Assembly: GCA_951799425.1 (NCBI GenBank)
Contig: OX637402.1
Location: 29,666,492 to 29,730,491, forward strand
Source: Ilex aquifolium
Taxonomy: Eukaryota > Streptophyta > Magnoliopsida > Aquifoliales > Aquifoliaceae
Length of the DNA: 64,000 nucleotides
Direction: 5' to 3'
Below, one piece after another: positions 12,791-24,883 of the stretch. A program made the translations under genes and the position numbers. The notes beneath the pieces are model-generated. The model had not been told where the DNA came from and did not search any database. It worked only from the letters and a program-made list of their open reading frames with translations. Each line of letters starts with the position of its first letter. Position 1 is the stretch's first letter.

Positions 12791-13960
12791 AAGCTTCTGG
12801 AAAAAGGTCTAAGAATCTTCACAATGGAAAATTTAAAAGGAATTGACTACTTAAATTCATAGTGCTTGCATTATACTTTACATGTAGAAAATTACAATCA
12901 ATATAATACCTCATTGATGGATCCTGGACTTCTCTACCCTAGTTCGAGGAATTGCCAAGATGGCTATAAGTCCACCAGCAAATGCTGAAGCTGCTGCTAC
13001 AGCTATGGCTGGCGAGTTACCACCACCAAATAGCTGATCCCATGGTCCACTTCCAATAGACACCACAACCTGTTCTCAAAAACCAGATCTTCAACACCTT
13101 AGTGGCTAGAAAATTTGGTTCCTCTAGAATACTTTATTGACACAAATTTGCTCTTTAAAGTGTTCTTGCATTTCTCAAATACTAAATAGAAAGTCGTAAA
13201 AATAAGCATCTAAAATGAACCATGGCTCAATATCACTGAAGGGATAAGGAAACTTCATGTAACAACTTCACCAGAATCTAGGGATGAACTGTTTAGGCCA
13301 ATTTGGTTGTATCATGCATGTTTCAAATTGCCACTACCTATTTATAAAATATAACAGAATATGGTACTCCATGATTGCTAAAGCATGATATTCGGATCCG
13401 GCACAATAACCTTACCAGTCAGCTGCCAAAATATGACAGTTTATGTTGCCTCATAGTGCAGTGTTATTAATGGTATAATCATAGCCACTATCTATCGGTA
13501 AAAGTATTTTGTGTCTTTAGCTTAATAATTTTGGCACGAAAACAAGGTTCTCAACAATTACACAGCAATCTTTCCCCCAACTCCATTTGATAGTCCATAA
13601 GGTGTTTTTAATGACATTGATTCAAATGGATATTTCATGCAAAGTTAACATAAAAGATTATTTTCTTCCGGAAGCTTTTTGTTTAAAAATTTCAGTAAAA
13701 CACAACTATCCATTTCTGTAGGAAGCAACAATGGACTGATGACGTATATCTACGTTACACTAACCATATAAAAAATATAAACATAAGCTTCTGTATTTGC
13801 CACAAATATCAGCAGATCTGCTGCCATAATGTAGGTCCCCGCTTTTCCTAAGTGATCATTTTGATTGGCTATTTCCCTGATTCTCCGCATGCTTTGAAGG
13901 GGGAACGCCAAGGTAAAATGTACTTTGACAAAGTAAACTGTTGCTTAATCAACATTCCTC
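12790..13960 (-). repeat. Source copy of the SUT4 3'-end duplication
   Basis: Contains functional exon 5, the flanking part of intron 4 and the start of the 3' UTR. The diverged partner is at 9060-10260, same orientation, about 3.66 kb away. Confidence 0.65.
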
Positions 13961-16900
13961 CAGAGGAAAAAATGCCTCTAGGTATGTATGAGAAACAATA
14001 TCAACTCCATATCTCATCCCTGATGGAAGTTCAACCCCCTCCCAATGGAGGGAGGTAACCAAAGCTATTTATCTGATTTTGTGATTTATTAGCAATTAAC
14101 AACTACATCAAAGCACACGCAGTGTGTGTGATAGCAGTCTGCAGAAACTGGAAAGAAGAGAAGGGGCCATGAAGAAGAAAAACAAATGCTTCCCTCACCC
14201 TTTTTTATTTGTCTATATACACCTTCACCTTTGCTTGTGTTATTCATGGTGGGGAATTCACAATTTCAGAAGGGTAATGAAAATCTTTCACATGTTCAAG
14301 ATCAAGTGGGGACCAACTCTCCCTCTCATAATACTAAAGGGCCCTGCACATGCAATGCACGTGTGATTGCAACATGTATCTCAGGGAGTGAGGGAAAGAG
14401 ATCAAGGGGGAAAAAGTTATTGGCAGTTGAGAAATCCAGGGGCCAAATAGGAGCTTATTTTGTGGGTAAGTGGGAGAAGGGGAGACACCAAACCCCAGCT
14501 CTACCTTGCTAAAACTCCTCCCTTGGTCCCATTAATTGGGGCCCTTTTTGGGAATTCAATATTATAAGGAATCGGGATAAACTGCAGTGGGAAAGTATCC
14601 ACTATTATACTTCCTTAAATTTGAAATTTCATTTTTTTGAAACTTATCACTAGTTTGACATAAGAATATATCCGGAAAGTAGTATAGAAAGCACTTTGAC
14701 TTTTCATTTAAACTCCAATTTTGATACAAACCAAAAAGGAAAGGTGGACTGTAATGTTGGGATGGAGGAAGTAATAGATATACAAAATAGATAAAATTTC
14801 CCATCAAGTGGCATTTCATCGACGAGGTTTACTGATATCTTAGGTGTTAAACAACCATCTATTTTAAAAGTTTAAGTTGTTAGAGAGGATTAACTTAAGT
14901 ATTTGTATTTCAACACGCTCCCTCACGTGGAGGCTAGATTTTGGGCCTAGTATGTGGAATCTTTTAATCATTAGGGTGGTGGTGAGATTCAACTGGCCAA
15001 CTGTGTCAAGGCTTTTCTAGGAACATATCATGCAATTCTGTCATTATCAATACAATGAGGATTGATAAAAAAAGGAAAACAAATTAATGTTGTTATCAAC
15101 GCACGTGGAAACAAATGCTGATGAGGAACGTGCAAAATATACCTGTGGGATCACAATTGCCAGATTCAGAACACCCATTGACAATCCTGCAAGGTTACAA
15201 TGAGAACTTAGGCACTCTGATGTTTGCATATCTAAAGCTAGCCTAAAATAAAATCGATCCACGAATAACCCACCTTGGCCAAGTCCTAAGGACTCGATAC
15301 GTGCGGATATCAAGGCATATGGAACACTGTAAGTGATCTGCAAAAAAAATGTTTCATATGACACTGTTGCTGTTGGGAGCAAATACTTACCTTGGGGATA
15401 GCAATCTAATGCTCTCCCTGCAGTATGTATGGTATGCATGCAATGAGAGAGAGAGAGAGGACTAATTTTTTCAGGATGATATAGCCAGGCAGAACTGGTT
15501 ATGAGCTGTTACCAACTGGGCAAAAATCACTTGCATAGGCATATTGGAGGTACTATTGTTTTGGGATTCGATTATGAAGGATTCAATGGCTCTTGTACTA
15601 TGGCAGATTGGAGAGCTTCCTTGTACTATGGCAGATTGGAGAGCTTTGTGATACATTTTATGTGGGTTTCATCTATTTTTAAAGTTTGTTGGTCAGATCT
15701 CCTACCCACCATTGTACCTTTCTATTGTACTTTATTTTCTTATCAATAAAATTTTAAAAAACCAACAGATTAATAAATTTCCATTAATTTCTTGACCAGC
15801 TGACTGCAAGTGGAGATTTACTTGCATAAGGAGAATGGAACAACTTACCGCTAATGGAATACCAAGAATTGCAAATACTATTAGAGCAGCAATCACGATA
15901 CTGTCTGGAGGAAGACCGTCGACTAAGTTCATATTGTTCATTGTAGCTGTAATTATGAGCATCGATATGAAGCAGAGAGACATGAGGATGTTTGAAAGTC
16001 CCCAAGCAAAACCAGCCCCCCACTTCCGACAGAGCTTCTCCATGAACACTGAAGTTATTCCAAGGACCACTGAATTCAGCATTAGACCAAGTGCACCCAT
16101 TCTGACTCCATTACTATAATTCTGCCCTTCATTGGGCTCGCCACCATAAATTTCTCGACCCATCCAATCAGTATCAAACAATAGAAATGGAAACCATCCA
16201 ATCCAGGTCAGAGCAGTAACAAACAGGATTATCCAAATAGTGCCTGGGAGATATCTAAAAGTCCCAAACAGTTCCCAGAGGAAAGCTTCTTCAACATGGC
16301 TTGATTGTTCAGGCATTCCTTCGGCACAATGGGTACCATGGTTGCTATTCAGGGGCAGTTCGTGGACTGCCGAGATGCTTACATACGTAGTGATTAATAT
16401 AAAAATGATATCAAGAAAGAAAGCAGCCTTGAGATTGGCGCAATTGATGTTGCATGCGGAGGTGATGGTGAATGGTATAATCTTGTACCAGCCACTGTAA
16501 GCTCCAGTAGCATAGCCAAGGACATTACCAACTGCCATAAATAAAGAGTAATACGCATTTGCTACTCGATTCCTTCGGTGATCCTTACCTAGCATGCGAG
16601 AAAGATAAATGTCAATGTGTTGCTGGTTGTTTCCAGAAACTTTCTATAGAGAGCATGTAAATTTGCTGGTTTGAGCATCACAGAGCAAGTAAATTTGTCT
16701 CCTAAATTAGTCTTCCTCAAAACAGAGATTCATAATAGATGTATAAACTTTTAGGGGACGTGTGCTTTATAAAGAATATGGTTTTTCTCAGTTCTGTCCT
16801 CTTTCATACATGATGCTCTAGCTCTGTCAATGAATTATGCTGGTCATACAGAATATGGTTTTTCTCAGTTCTGTCCTCTTTCATACATGATGCTCTAGCT

Positions 16901-19900
16901 CTGTCAATGAATTATGCTGGTCAAAAGCTTGTGATGTAAAAGTAAATGAAAACTTTTAACCCGGGCATGGAGCGAGCACATGTGCACGAGAATTCATGGA
17001 GGGGTGCAATGGTTGCAATTATGTGGTGGAATGTTTCCCACAAAGGTTAGAGGAAGAGAGAGACAGAGACAGAGAGCAAGAGTTGTTTGAAATCAAATTC
17101 AATTAATGGTTGGTATAAGACAGTAAGACACAACCATCTGAATGGGCACTTAAAAACATATTTAGCAACAATAAATAACCCATAGCATTGTCATCAAACA
17201 CACCGAGAAAAATCCCATTCATACTCGCACTGTCATCCGTAACTCTCTCAGACAATTCCCCAATCTCTCTTCTTTTTTGCGTCTGGATTCCAGTCTTGCA
17301 GCACTCCACCACCATTTTCAAAACTCTACCAGGACCAAACAAGCTCACAGAAGATGTTCAAGACATGGATGACAAACAGAGGACTGGAATCTGCTGGCTA
17401 AACAAAAATGATGACTCACTTTAAAAGAAACCTGTATAAAAACATTCAGCAACACAATAGCCTCTTCGAAAAGAAAGAAGACCTAAAGAAACAACCATGT
17501 AAAAATAGTGAAGAAAAGGGAAAGCCTGTGGATTTGGATTGGTCACATGACTCATCCTAATTCAAATTTAACAAACTTAGAACACAGTATATTCAATGCA
17601 TTAGGAAAAATACAGAATTTCATATTTACTATTTAATGATATGCAAATTTTCTACTGAATCAGTAAAAAGTTTGGCCCACCAATTCAAATAGTCGATTGA
17701 AATTAATTCACATAACAGATGGGTATTAAAGACTTTAAGGCCTGCTTGGTTCAGTCTCAGAAATGTATTCTCCAAAACACCATTTCTAAGACAAAGAACG
17801 CTTAGAACAATAAGTTTCGTGGCCATTTTACAGAATTATTCTTTTTTGGAAGGTTTAGAGAAACTAAAAAAAAATCATTCTTTTTTGATAATCACACACA
17901 AAGGTGTACATTCATATTTTGAACATATTTTACCAAACATCATACTTCGATCGCAAGAGCCCAAGAATACCAACAAGCCCAGGTCCAAGTAACGTTTGGA
18001 TGAGTGGAGTAGAGCTTATCAATCAACCTGAACCTCTTGTCGCAACCGATCTGGAATTTCAGTTCACTTTTTTTTATGAACACATACAAGGTGATATATG
18101 CATATTTTGAACATACTTTACCCAACATCATACTACAGCCGCAATAGCCCAAGAAGGCCAACAAAAAAAAAATCATTCTTCCATTTGCTACAAACTAAAT
18201 TTTTTGAGTCTAACTGAGGGCCTATCCACACAAACTCTGATGTAGAGTTGCTTGATGCATGGTTTCGCTTTAATTGATGTGTCTTTGTTTTGCTAAGTTA
18301 TTGAATATTGGTGATTAGGGTTAGGTTTTTTTTTTCCCTGTTCATAATTCAAGGAATTCACAATAGCAAATACTCTTTATTCTATATCATGTAAAAAGAA
18401 AAATTAATTGGTGAGACTTTCATCATTTCCCACCTCTCCTTTAGGTCGAATATATTAGTATACTTAATTTCCTTCTCCTCTTCTTTTTTTTTTTTTTTTT
18501 TTTGTGATACTCTTTAACTCAACCTTTTTAACTAATCGTGCTGTGTTGTGTCGACCTATTTATTTTCGCGTCGTATTCATGTTGACTCATATAACCTATG
18601 AATAAAAAATTTAACGCTCAATTTTATATTTAAAATTTTATTATCACTTAATCGAATCTATGCTCATACTTTTTCTATAAACTAAAAATTAAGTTAATAA
18701 ATATAATAATAAAAATAAGTAAAATTATCTTTTTTTGAACAAGAATTAGGTCACTACTTGATAAAATATAATAAAAATTTGATATTTTATTCTTATAATA
18801 CTACTTGAACGTGTTAATCATGTCAATTTCGTATTTGACACTAACTCAATCCATTTATTATTCATGTTAATGGATCGTGTCATATACAGGTTCGTGTTAA
18901 GAAATGGTAAACCATAACCTACTAATTTCGTATCAATTTCTAATTGTGTTTTAGTGTTGTGTCAAAAATTATAACCCGTAAACCAAATAATTGGATTGGA
19001 TTGAATATTCATGGGTAGAATGGTAAACTTCTACAAAAACAAATAGTCTAATCCATGCGGCCCAAGAAATTGCACTTTTATTTTCCAAACAATTGTTTGG
19101 ACTAGATATAATCCTTAACCCATACAATTTAACAGGCTGAGTAGGTTTGGATTGGATGGGTTAAGATGTAAAAAATAAATCGTCTTCTATCGAAACCCAT
19201 TATCTAAACACACGCTAAGACTATAGTTGGACGGCATAATTGTCCATTGAAGTAAACGAAGTATCTTCTCACTAAAGTAAAAAACCATACTCAAAAACCA
19301 TAATGACTAGTAGCTTTTTCCTTGGGAAGTTTCCCAATCGCACACGAAAATCGACATTCGAATTTCCAATCGAGGACAGTTCATCTTTCACATCCAAGCA
19401 TAATTAGGGTTTCATTCACATCCAACTAACCAAAATTCCACGAAAAAAACAAGAGATTCAACCAAATAAATCCGCATATCCATATATGGACATACACATA
19501 TGACAAACATCCATATTAAGAAGATGAAATCAGAGAGAGAGAGAGAGAGGCTTACCAGTAAGATCAGCGAGAAAAGCTCTACAAGGACCCTGAGTCATAT
19601 TATTAGCGACATCAAGCACCCAAAACCCGAGCACAAAAGCAACCACAGCTCGCATTTTCTTCTCGCCTCTATCACCGAACAACCAACCGATATCGGCCGA
19701 ATGACCAATAATGAGAACGGCGACAACGATCGAGATCGCTCCGGCCACAATAAACGGCCTCCGGCGGCCGAACCGGCTGGTGGACCGGTCGCTCATATGG
19801 CCCACTATAGGCTGGACAAAAAGGCCTGAGAGTGGGCCGCAGAGCCATATTATACTAGCCCAAGCGTGTGGAATTCCAAGCTCTTGAACGTAGGGGGTTA

Positions 19901-20051
19901 ATAGTGAGAGTTGCAGAGCCCAACCGAATTGTATTCCACTCGCCACTGAAGCTACTCGGAGTAGGACTCTTAGTGGAACTTTAGACCGTACTGGTTCTGC
20001 AACCACGGCTCGGTTTCTGACTCGGTGTCGCTCAGCTTCAGGAATTGTCAT
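12911..20051 (-). CDS. SUT4: Sucrose transporter, SUT4 clade (five exons)
   Basis: Sucrose/proton symporter of the GPH/MFS group; SUT4-clade members are mostly tonoplast proteins releasing sucrose from the vacuole. Exons: 19556..20051, 15849..16588, 15274..15337, 15143..15186 and 12911..13069, all with GT/AG introns (2967, 511, 87 and 2073 bp). They join in frame to 500 aa, close to the roughly 510 aa of the Arabidopsis protein. Visible motifs are [15 protein letters not shown] (about 59-73), RFGRRRPF (93-100), a short central loop (about 240-270), [13 protein letters not shown] (303-315), and [15 protein letters not shown] in exon 5. The near-identical [20 protein letters not shown] stretch marks the SUT4 clade. 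The start is placed at MTIPEAE by comparison with the family; an in-frame ATG at 20084 would add 11 residues. The 5' UTR is rich in CT repeats. The last exon has a dead duplicate downstream. Family and gene model are firm; subcellular location is inferred. Confidence 0.96.
15494..15772 (+). mobile_element. Possible retroelement 3' end in SUT4 intron 2
   Basis: Plus-strand sequence ends with CTTATCAATAAAATTTTAAAAAA, looking like a transcript 3' end with an A-rich tail, in reverse orientation to the host gene. A 28-bp unit starting CTTGTACTATGGCAGATTGG is repeated twice in tandem at about 15592-15650. I see no clear protein match, so the class (LINE or other) is a guess. Confidence 0.4.
16774..16923. 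repeat. Perfect 77-bp tandem duplication in SUT4 intron 1
   Basis: Two adjacent copies with a 77-bp period, beginning GAATATGGTTTTTCTCAGTT at 16774 and 16851. I see no mismatch until the second copy ends in TGGTCA. It lies about 190 bp upstream of the exon 2 acceptor. The lack of divergence means it is recent. Confidence 0.9.
17870..18180. repeat. Diverged tandem duplication in SUT4 intron 1
   Basis: Two blocks share CATATTTTGAACATA(T/C)TTTACC(A/C)AACATCATACT followed by CGCAA(G/T)AGCCCAAGAA, about 185 bp apart, both bordered by AAAAATCATTCTT. Possibly one element with long terminal similarity; no frame of note. Confidence 0.6.
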
Positions 20052-20544
20052 CTCTCTCTCTTTTTCTCTCATACACACCCACACATAGTCCCCCCCCCCC
20101 TCTCTCTCTCTCTGTGTTTATGTATGTATAGGTCTCTCTCTCTCTGTTTATGTATGTACAGGTTTTTCTATCTGAATGGAGGTTGGGAAAAGGAGAGGAA
20201 AGGTGGCGAGCATGGAGGTCTAGCGATGGGACCGTTTATGTAGTTGATAAAATGCCCTTTATCTTGTGGTATAATTACATATGTGAATTGATAAGGGGAT
20301 AAAGGTTGTAACACATTAACTGAATGGGGTGAACGGGTAATTTGGATAAAAAGAAAGGGACAATGTTTGGTGGGATATTTTTCTTTTGTATTGGTAGTGG
20401 TAGCCAATGGTGTGACAATGGTGGGGGTAGAATTAGAACGTGACAGAATAATTTTGTAACTTCTAAACAATTTTATTACATTTAAATAGTAAATAGATAG
20501 ATTTATTAAATTCGTTAAATAAATAAATATAAATTTTTTAAATA

Positions 20545-20735
20545 GTAACAAGAACGAATTGTAAATCTAGATGTTCTGAGTTCAAATATTGACAACTATT
20601 TAATGTTAGACTATAAATACTCTAATTCTGACGTGAATGGTCTGTCTTTCACCGAATCAGATGAGAGAGTAGTCAAGGTACGAGTAAATTAATCCAAATA
20701 TCCTTAACTGTTGAAAAAAAATATATATATAAACT
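20545..20735 (+). mobile_element. SINE-like sequence
   Basis: Has GTTCTGAGTTCAAATATTGAC (similar to a tRNA-type B box followed by the family phrase) and, about 130 bp later, AGTCAAGGTACGAGTAAATT and CTTAACTGTTGAAAAAAAA as the A-rich end. The same 3' phrase occurs at 30860-30920 (GTCGAGGTACGCGTAAACTG) and the 5' phrase at 40600-40620, so a dispersed family is present. Confidence 0.55.
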
Positions 20736-20947
20736 CATTAAAAGATACTCATGCGGTTTGAATATGATACGAATCCAATAATATATGCATACAGATTAAA
20801 TAATTTTGACATAATCCAAATTCAATTTAACACAACACACGACTACAAACAAGAGTTGGTGATGATTTGTTATCATATTAAAATTTTATTATGCTAAAAA
20901 TTGTCCAATTTATTTATACGTCGGCTAAGGGCTTCATTTTCTAAAGA

Positions 20948-21092
20948 ACAATGTTATGTAACTCAAATTGGCATCCCAAATGAAGGAGGAACAATGGATC
21001 AGTGGGTCCCATTTAAAAAAATTGATGGGACCCACTCATCCAATGATTTCTTTTATTTTAGATGTAAATTTGAGTTATAAATTTAAAATATA
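20948..21092. mobile_element. Foldback MITE
   Basis: Inverted arms: TTATGTAACTCAAATT near 20953 pairs with AAATTTGAGTTATAAA near 21066, and CAGTGGGTCCCAT pairs with ATGGGACCCACT at the centre. There is no coding frame. The target duplication is not clear. Confidence 0.55.
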
Positions 21093-22334
21093 TAGTATTT
21101 CCCTTTCCTAAAATCCATTTTAACAAATTTGTATTGTATTTTAACAGATTTTGTGTGTTCACGTTAACGGGTCATTATTCAAACTCGTGAAAGCTAAATA
21201 TAGATGGTTAGCTGTGTGTTGGGTGTAATTGTGAGGCCTAGCTAGGATAAAGATTGATTGCTGTTTATATGTTTTGGTGGGGGCCATGGTGGGGTCCAAA
21301 AGGAGGTGGACATATCGGTTAAAGAAATAAAGGTTGCTTTTGATGCGGGGATTAATAATATAATAGATATGGGATGATTACGAAATATTTTATGGACTTC
21401 TTTTTTCATGTGCGCTGGTTCCTGTTGTTTGATTAAACATTACCTTTTTAAACTTTTGTTAATTAAGAGAGAGAGAGAGAGAGGTTGTAAGACTCTGATT
21501 TGCTCTCCTTTTCTTTTTCCTTTTTATTTTTATTTTTATTTATTTTTTGGTTGACGTGTTTGTCTTTGTGTACGATTTTAATTCGTGTGGTAGAATGATA
21601 GGTCATAGGTGTTAGATATTTTGATTTTGACTACAATTTTGGCTCCATGTTTGGGGGTTATTCTAAACGAGAGTTTAGAATAATAGGTTATTTTAAGTGT
21701 AGTTTATATAGGCTATTCACAAATTTAAAAATTTTATTTAATTTTGATGCGAAAAAAATCTTATGAAATCTAGTTTTGTCTATGTCAAAAAAATTACAAG
21801 TTTAAAAAATGCCTTCAAAGCTTACTTTTTAATCATTTCTCCAAGTTTTTAGCTAGGGGTGACCAAATAAATTATGGGTAATTTGATTCTTTTACAATTC
21901 TATCTTTATTACAAGTCGTGCCGTCCCGTGCGATGCAAAATATTTTTAATCTCTCATCACAATCTTACAACTCCTACCTTCACCATCACCGTCATCGTCA
22001 CCCCCACCACTCATCCCCAACCCCGACCAGAGTATTATTGTCCTAAATTAATGAGGATAAAAAATTTAAATTTAAAATAATTTTGTGGGAATAATCACAT
22101 AACCTACATAGATTAATTTAATTTAATATTATAAAAATTTAATACTTGATGAGGAAAGATAGGTAAGGATAGTGGGGAGTTTGAATGGAGTTGAGAGCTT
22201 AGTCATACTAAGTTAAGTTTGAAGTTGAAGAGAGTGAGAGAGGGACATGTATAATTTAAAAAACTAAAAGTTTTGAAATTAATATCCAAAATTTAGAGCT
22301 CATACAATATTATCTTTCAAAAAAAAAAAAATAT

Positions 22335-22458
22335 CGTTCTGTATTAGTGGGCTGGGCCTTGAGAATAGTCATGCGGGTCATGCTTGACTACTACGACGCG
22401 GGTTGGACCAAAATGACGCAATCATCTGTTTGGCATGAGACTTAAATAAGACTTCTAG
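22335..22458. repeat. Duplicate block 1 (empty site of the hAT insertion)
   Basis: Matches 22928-23007 plus 23561-23612. It contains GGTTGGACCAAAATGACGCA uninterrupted, exactly where the second copy carries the 553-bp element between two ACCAAAAT copies. Shared phrases include GGGCCTTGAGAATAGT and CTGTTTGGCATGA. Confidence 0.8.
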
Positions 22459-23007
22459 ATAGAATTACAAACTTTTTCGGATAACGAATGATGAAATGTG
22501 GATGAGCTGTAATGGGTAATCAGTTGGGAGTTGAGGAGTAATTAAGACACATGGTAAAATATGATTAAAGAAAAACATTGGTATGAAAATTTAAAAATTC
22601 AAAACTTTAGGAATTTAGAAAATACGGAGGAACGTTTTTTCAAGCCTTTTTTCTACGAAATTGTTTGTTTGATAATTACAATCATTGATTTTTCTGTGGA
22701 TCTCAATATATATTAGGACCCACTACCTATTTAATGATTATAATTATCAAATATTTTTTACGTATATTTTTTAAGCTCTAATAGCATTACTCAAAAAATA
22801 AAAACCACGGGACAAATAGAGTTATATATAGTTCAAGTTCATCTAACTCCAAGCCCATAAAAACACAATTAATCGTTGCTAATAGTTATCGCACCAAATT
22901 ATCTTCAAAAAAAGAAGAAGAAGTTACCGTACTATATTATTGGGCCGGGCCTTGAGAATAGTAGTGCGGGTCAAGTTTGACTAGTGGGACGCTGGTTGGA
23001 CCAAAAT

Positions 23008-23560
23008 TAGGGGTGCAACTTGGGTTGGGCAACCCGATTTCAACCCGAGCCCAACCCGAAAAAATTAGGGCTTGGGCTAGGGTTTTTAATACTTGGGTTG
23101 GGCTTGGGTCAAAAAACTTCAACTCGAATTCAATTTGGGTCGGGCTCGGGTTGAGGCATCGGCAACCCGATTTCAACCCGAACCCGAATTCAATTAGTGT
23201 GATAGTGTGATGTTTTAAGTTTAATATTTTTATGAGTCTAATTTCTATGTTTTCTGGGATTGTACTTTGAGATTACTAGTTTTTTGGTGTGAAAACAGAT
23301 GATCAATAATCGTGCACTGTTATGAATGAAATATATGGATTGTTTTTTGAGTTTGTAATTATTCCCCCCCTCTCTCTATCTCTCTTGCAGTGAACCCGAA
23401 TTCAACCCGAGCCCGCCCAAATTAAACTCGGGCTGGGCTCGGGTTGAGTTTCTCAACCCGAGGTAGGGTTAGGGTTAGGGTTAGGGTTGAAGATTATATA
23501 TCTAGGGTTGGGCTAGGGTTGACTGTCTAATCCGCCCAACCCGCCCAAGTTGCACCCCTA
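23008..23560. mobile_element. hAT-type non-autonomous element, 553 bp
   Basis: Begins TAGGGGTGCAACTTGGG and ends CCCAAGTTGCACCCCTA, perfect inverted ends of at least 17 bp. It is flanked by a perfect 8-bp direct repeat, ACCAAAAT (23000-23007 and 23561-23568). The pre-insertion sequence survives in the paralogous block at 22335-22458. The inside is built of GGGTTGGGC/CAACCCGA-type units and has a short run of four TTAGGG-like units at about 23465-23488. It has no transposase. Confidence 0.88.
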
Positions 23561-23612
23561 ACCAAAATGACGCAATCTTCTGTTTGGCATGAAGACAGAA
23601 AATAAGACTTAA

Positions 23613-24363
23613 TAAAAAGGTACTATTATTGGGCGAAGTTAATGAGTCCAACCAAACAAAGCCCACAATTTCTCTGAATATTGATGCCCAAAAGATAGAT
23701 AGAACTTCAATTTTGGGATAAGGTATGATGAAATGTGGATCGACTTACTGAGATTCATTTGTACTCCAAGATTCATGTGTTACTACACACATATGATTGG
23801 TAGCCGATAACAACTTCACTGCTAAGAGAAATTTTCAAAGGCCACATGATGTCCAATGATCAAAATTTTGTTTAGAAATAGTTGAAACGTTTCTGTTTCT
23901 AAAGAGATCGAAACAAATCAGTGATGTAATCAAAATTCTAATATTTTGAGGTATTCCATAATATTTCGGAATGTTTAAAGGTATTTTTAGATATTTTGAT
24001 CAATATTTTAGAAAAATAATTCTTAAATATTTCGAAACGTTTTCGTTTTCTAAGTGACCAAAACAATACACGGAGACCGAAATTTTGATCATTGATGAAG
24101 CCTAATTGGAACAGAATAAATAATTCATTTTTTTCAAAACAAAAAAGAAAAAGAAAAAAGAAAAAAAAAACAACAGAATAAACTGTGAAAGCATAAAATC
24201 TCCCTCCCGAGGCCTGATCAGAACATGGCTTACCCGACAAAACCCACTCTTCAAATATTTCTTGGGCTTGGCCCAGTTCAAGCCCTCTTATTAAAAATAC
24301 ATTTTTTAAAATAATTGGGATAGAAGTACATGTGCTAAAAAAAAGTCATAAAAACCCTTTTTA
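23613..24363. other. AT-rich intergenic DNA
   Basis: No gene. A 100-codon minus-strand frame at 23938-24240 is rich in F and K from A/T runs and matches nothing I know. Confidence 0.5.
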
Positions 24364-24555
24364 CCTCTACCATAAATAGTGCATACATAATTGAATGTGA
24401 GACTTTCAAGATTATAATATGAGACTTTCAAAATTCCTTTTGATATTTGTGTATCATTTGAATTTTAAAATTTCATATATATATATACACATATATGAAA
24501 ATGAATCTTAAAAATCTCACATTCAATATTAAGTATGCACTATTTATGGTAGGGG
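24364..24555. mobile_element. Foldback MITE with TA flanks, about 192 bp
   Basis: The two arms, about 55 bp each, are near-perfect inverted repeats: CCTCTACCATAAATAGTGCA at the left against TGCACTATTTATGGTAGGGG at the right, with further pairing through TTGAATGTGAGA. TA dinucleotides border both ends (24362-24363, 24556-24557), as for Tc1/mariner-type (Stowaway-like) insertion. The loop is AT-rich with no frame. Confidence 0.75.
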
Positions 24556-24883
24556 TAATTATGGAATACAATTTAGAAAGAATTTGAAAATATTTTAAAA
24601 TGTGTACTTATTAACAACTTTTTGATGAAAAAGAGGATTTAAAGGAGGATAAGTTTGGAGGTGGTACTTAAAGCCAAATAAGTTTTAAAAAAGGTACTCA
24701 CATCCCATTATCTCAATAATAAATGGGGATTTTAGAAGTTGGTACTTTTTTTTACTCTTATTTAAGAGAAAAGTCTCTTCAAAAAAATTTTGGGATAAAA
24801 ATCCTTTTTTTTTTCATAAAATCTAAAGTACCCCTCTAACTATCAGAAAACCAAGTATCCCTCCAAGCATCAATATCTCACTA

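Larger units (their letters stand above)
20052..22334. other. Upstream region of SUT4 and intergenic DNA
   Basis: The first 110 bp are CT-rich 5' UTR/promoter sequence, with a C11-type run near 20090 and a tandem unit CTCTCTCTGTTTATGTATGTA repeated at 20100-20163. No convincing TATA box stands out. The rest is AT-rich with a SINE-like end, a foldback MITE and a GA run at 21469-21484; no gene is seen. Confidence 0.5.

Noticed and set aside
15047-15439. 130-codon frame as a single SUT4 exon
   Set aside because: It runs through an 87-bp intron. Splice sites show two small exons (15274-15337 and 15143-15186) that join in frame with the family sequence.
23938-24240. 100-codon minus-strand frame
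   Set aside because: F/K-rich product of A/T homopolymers with no recognisable domain.
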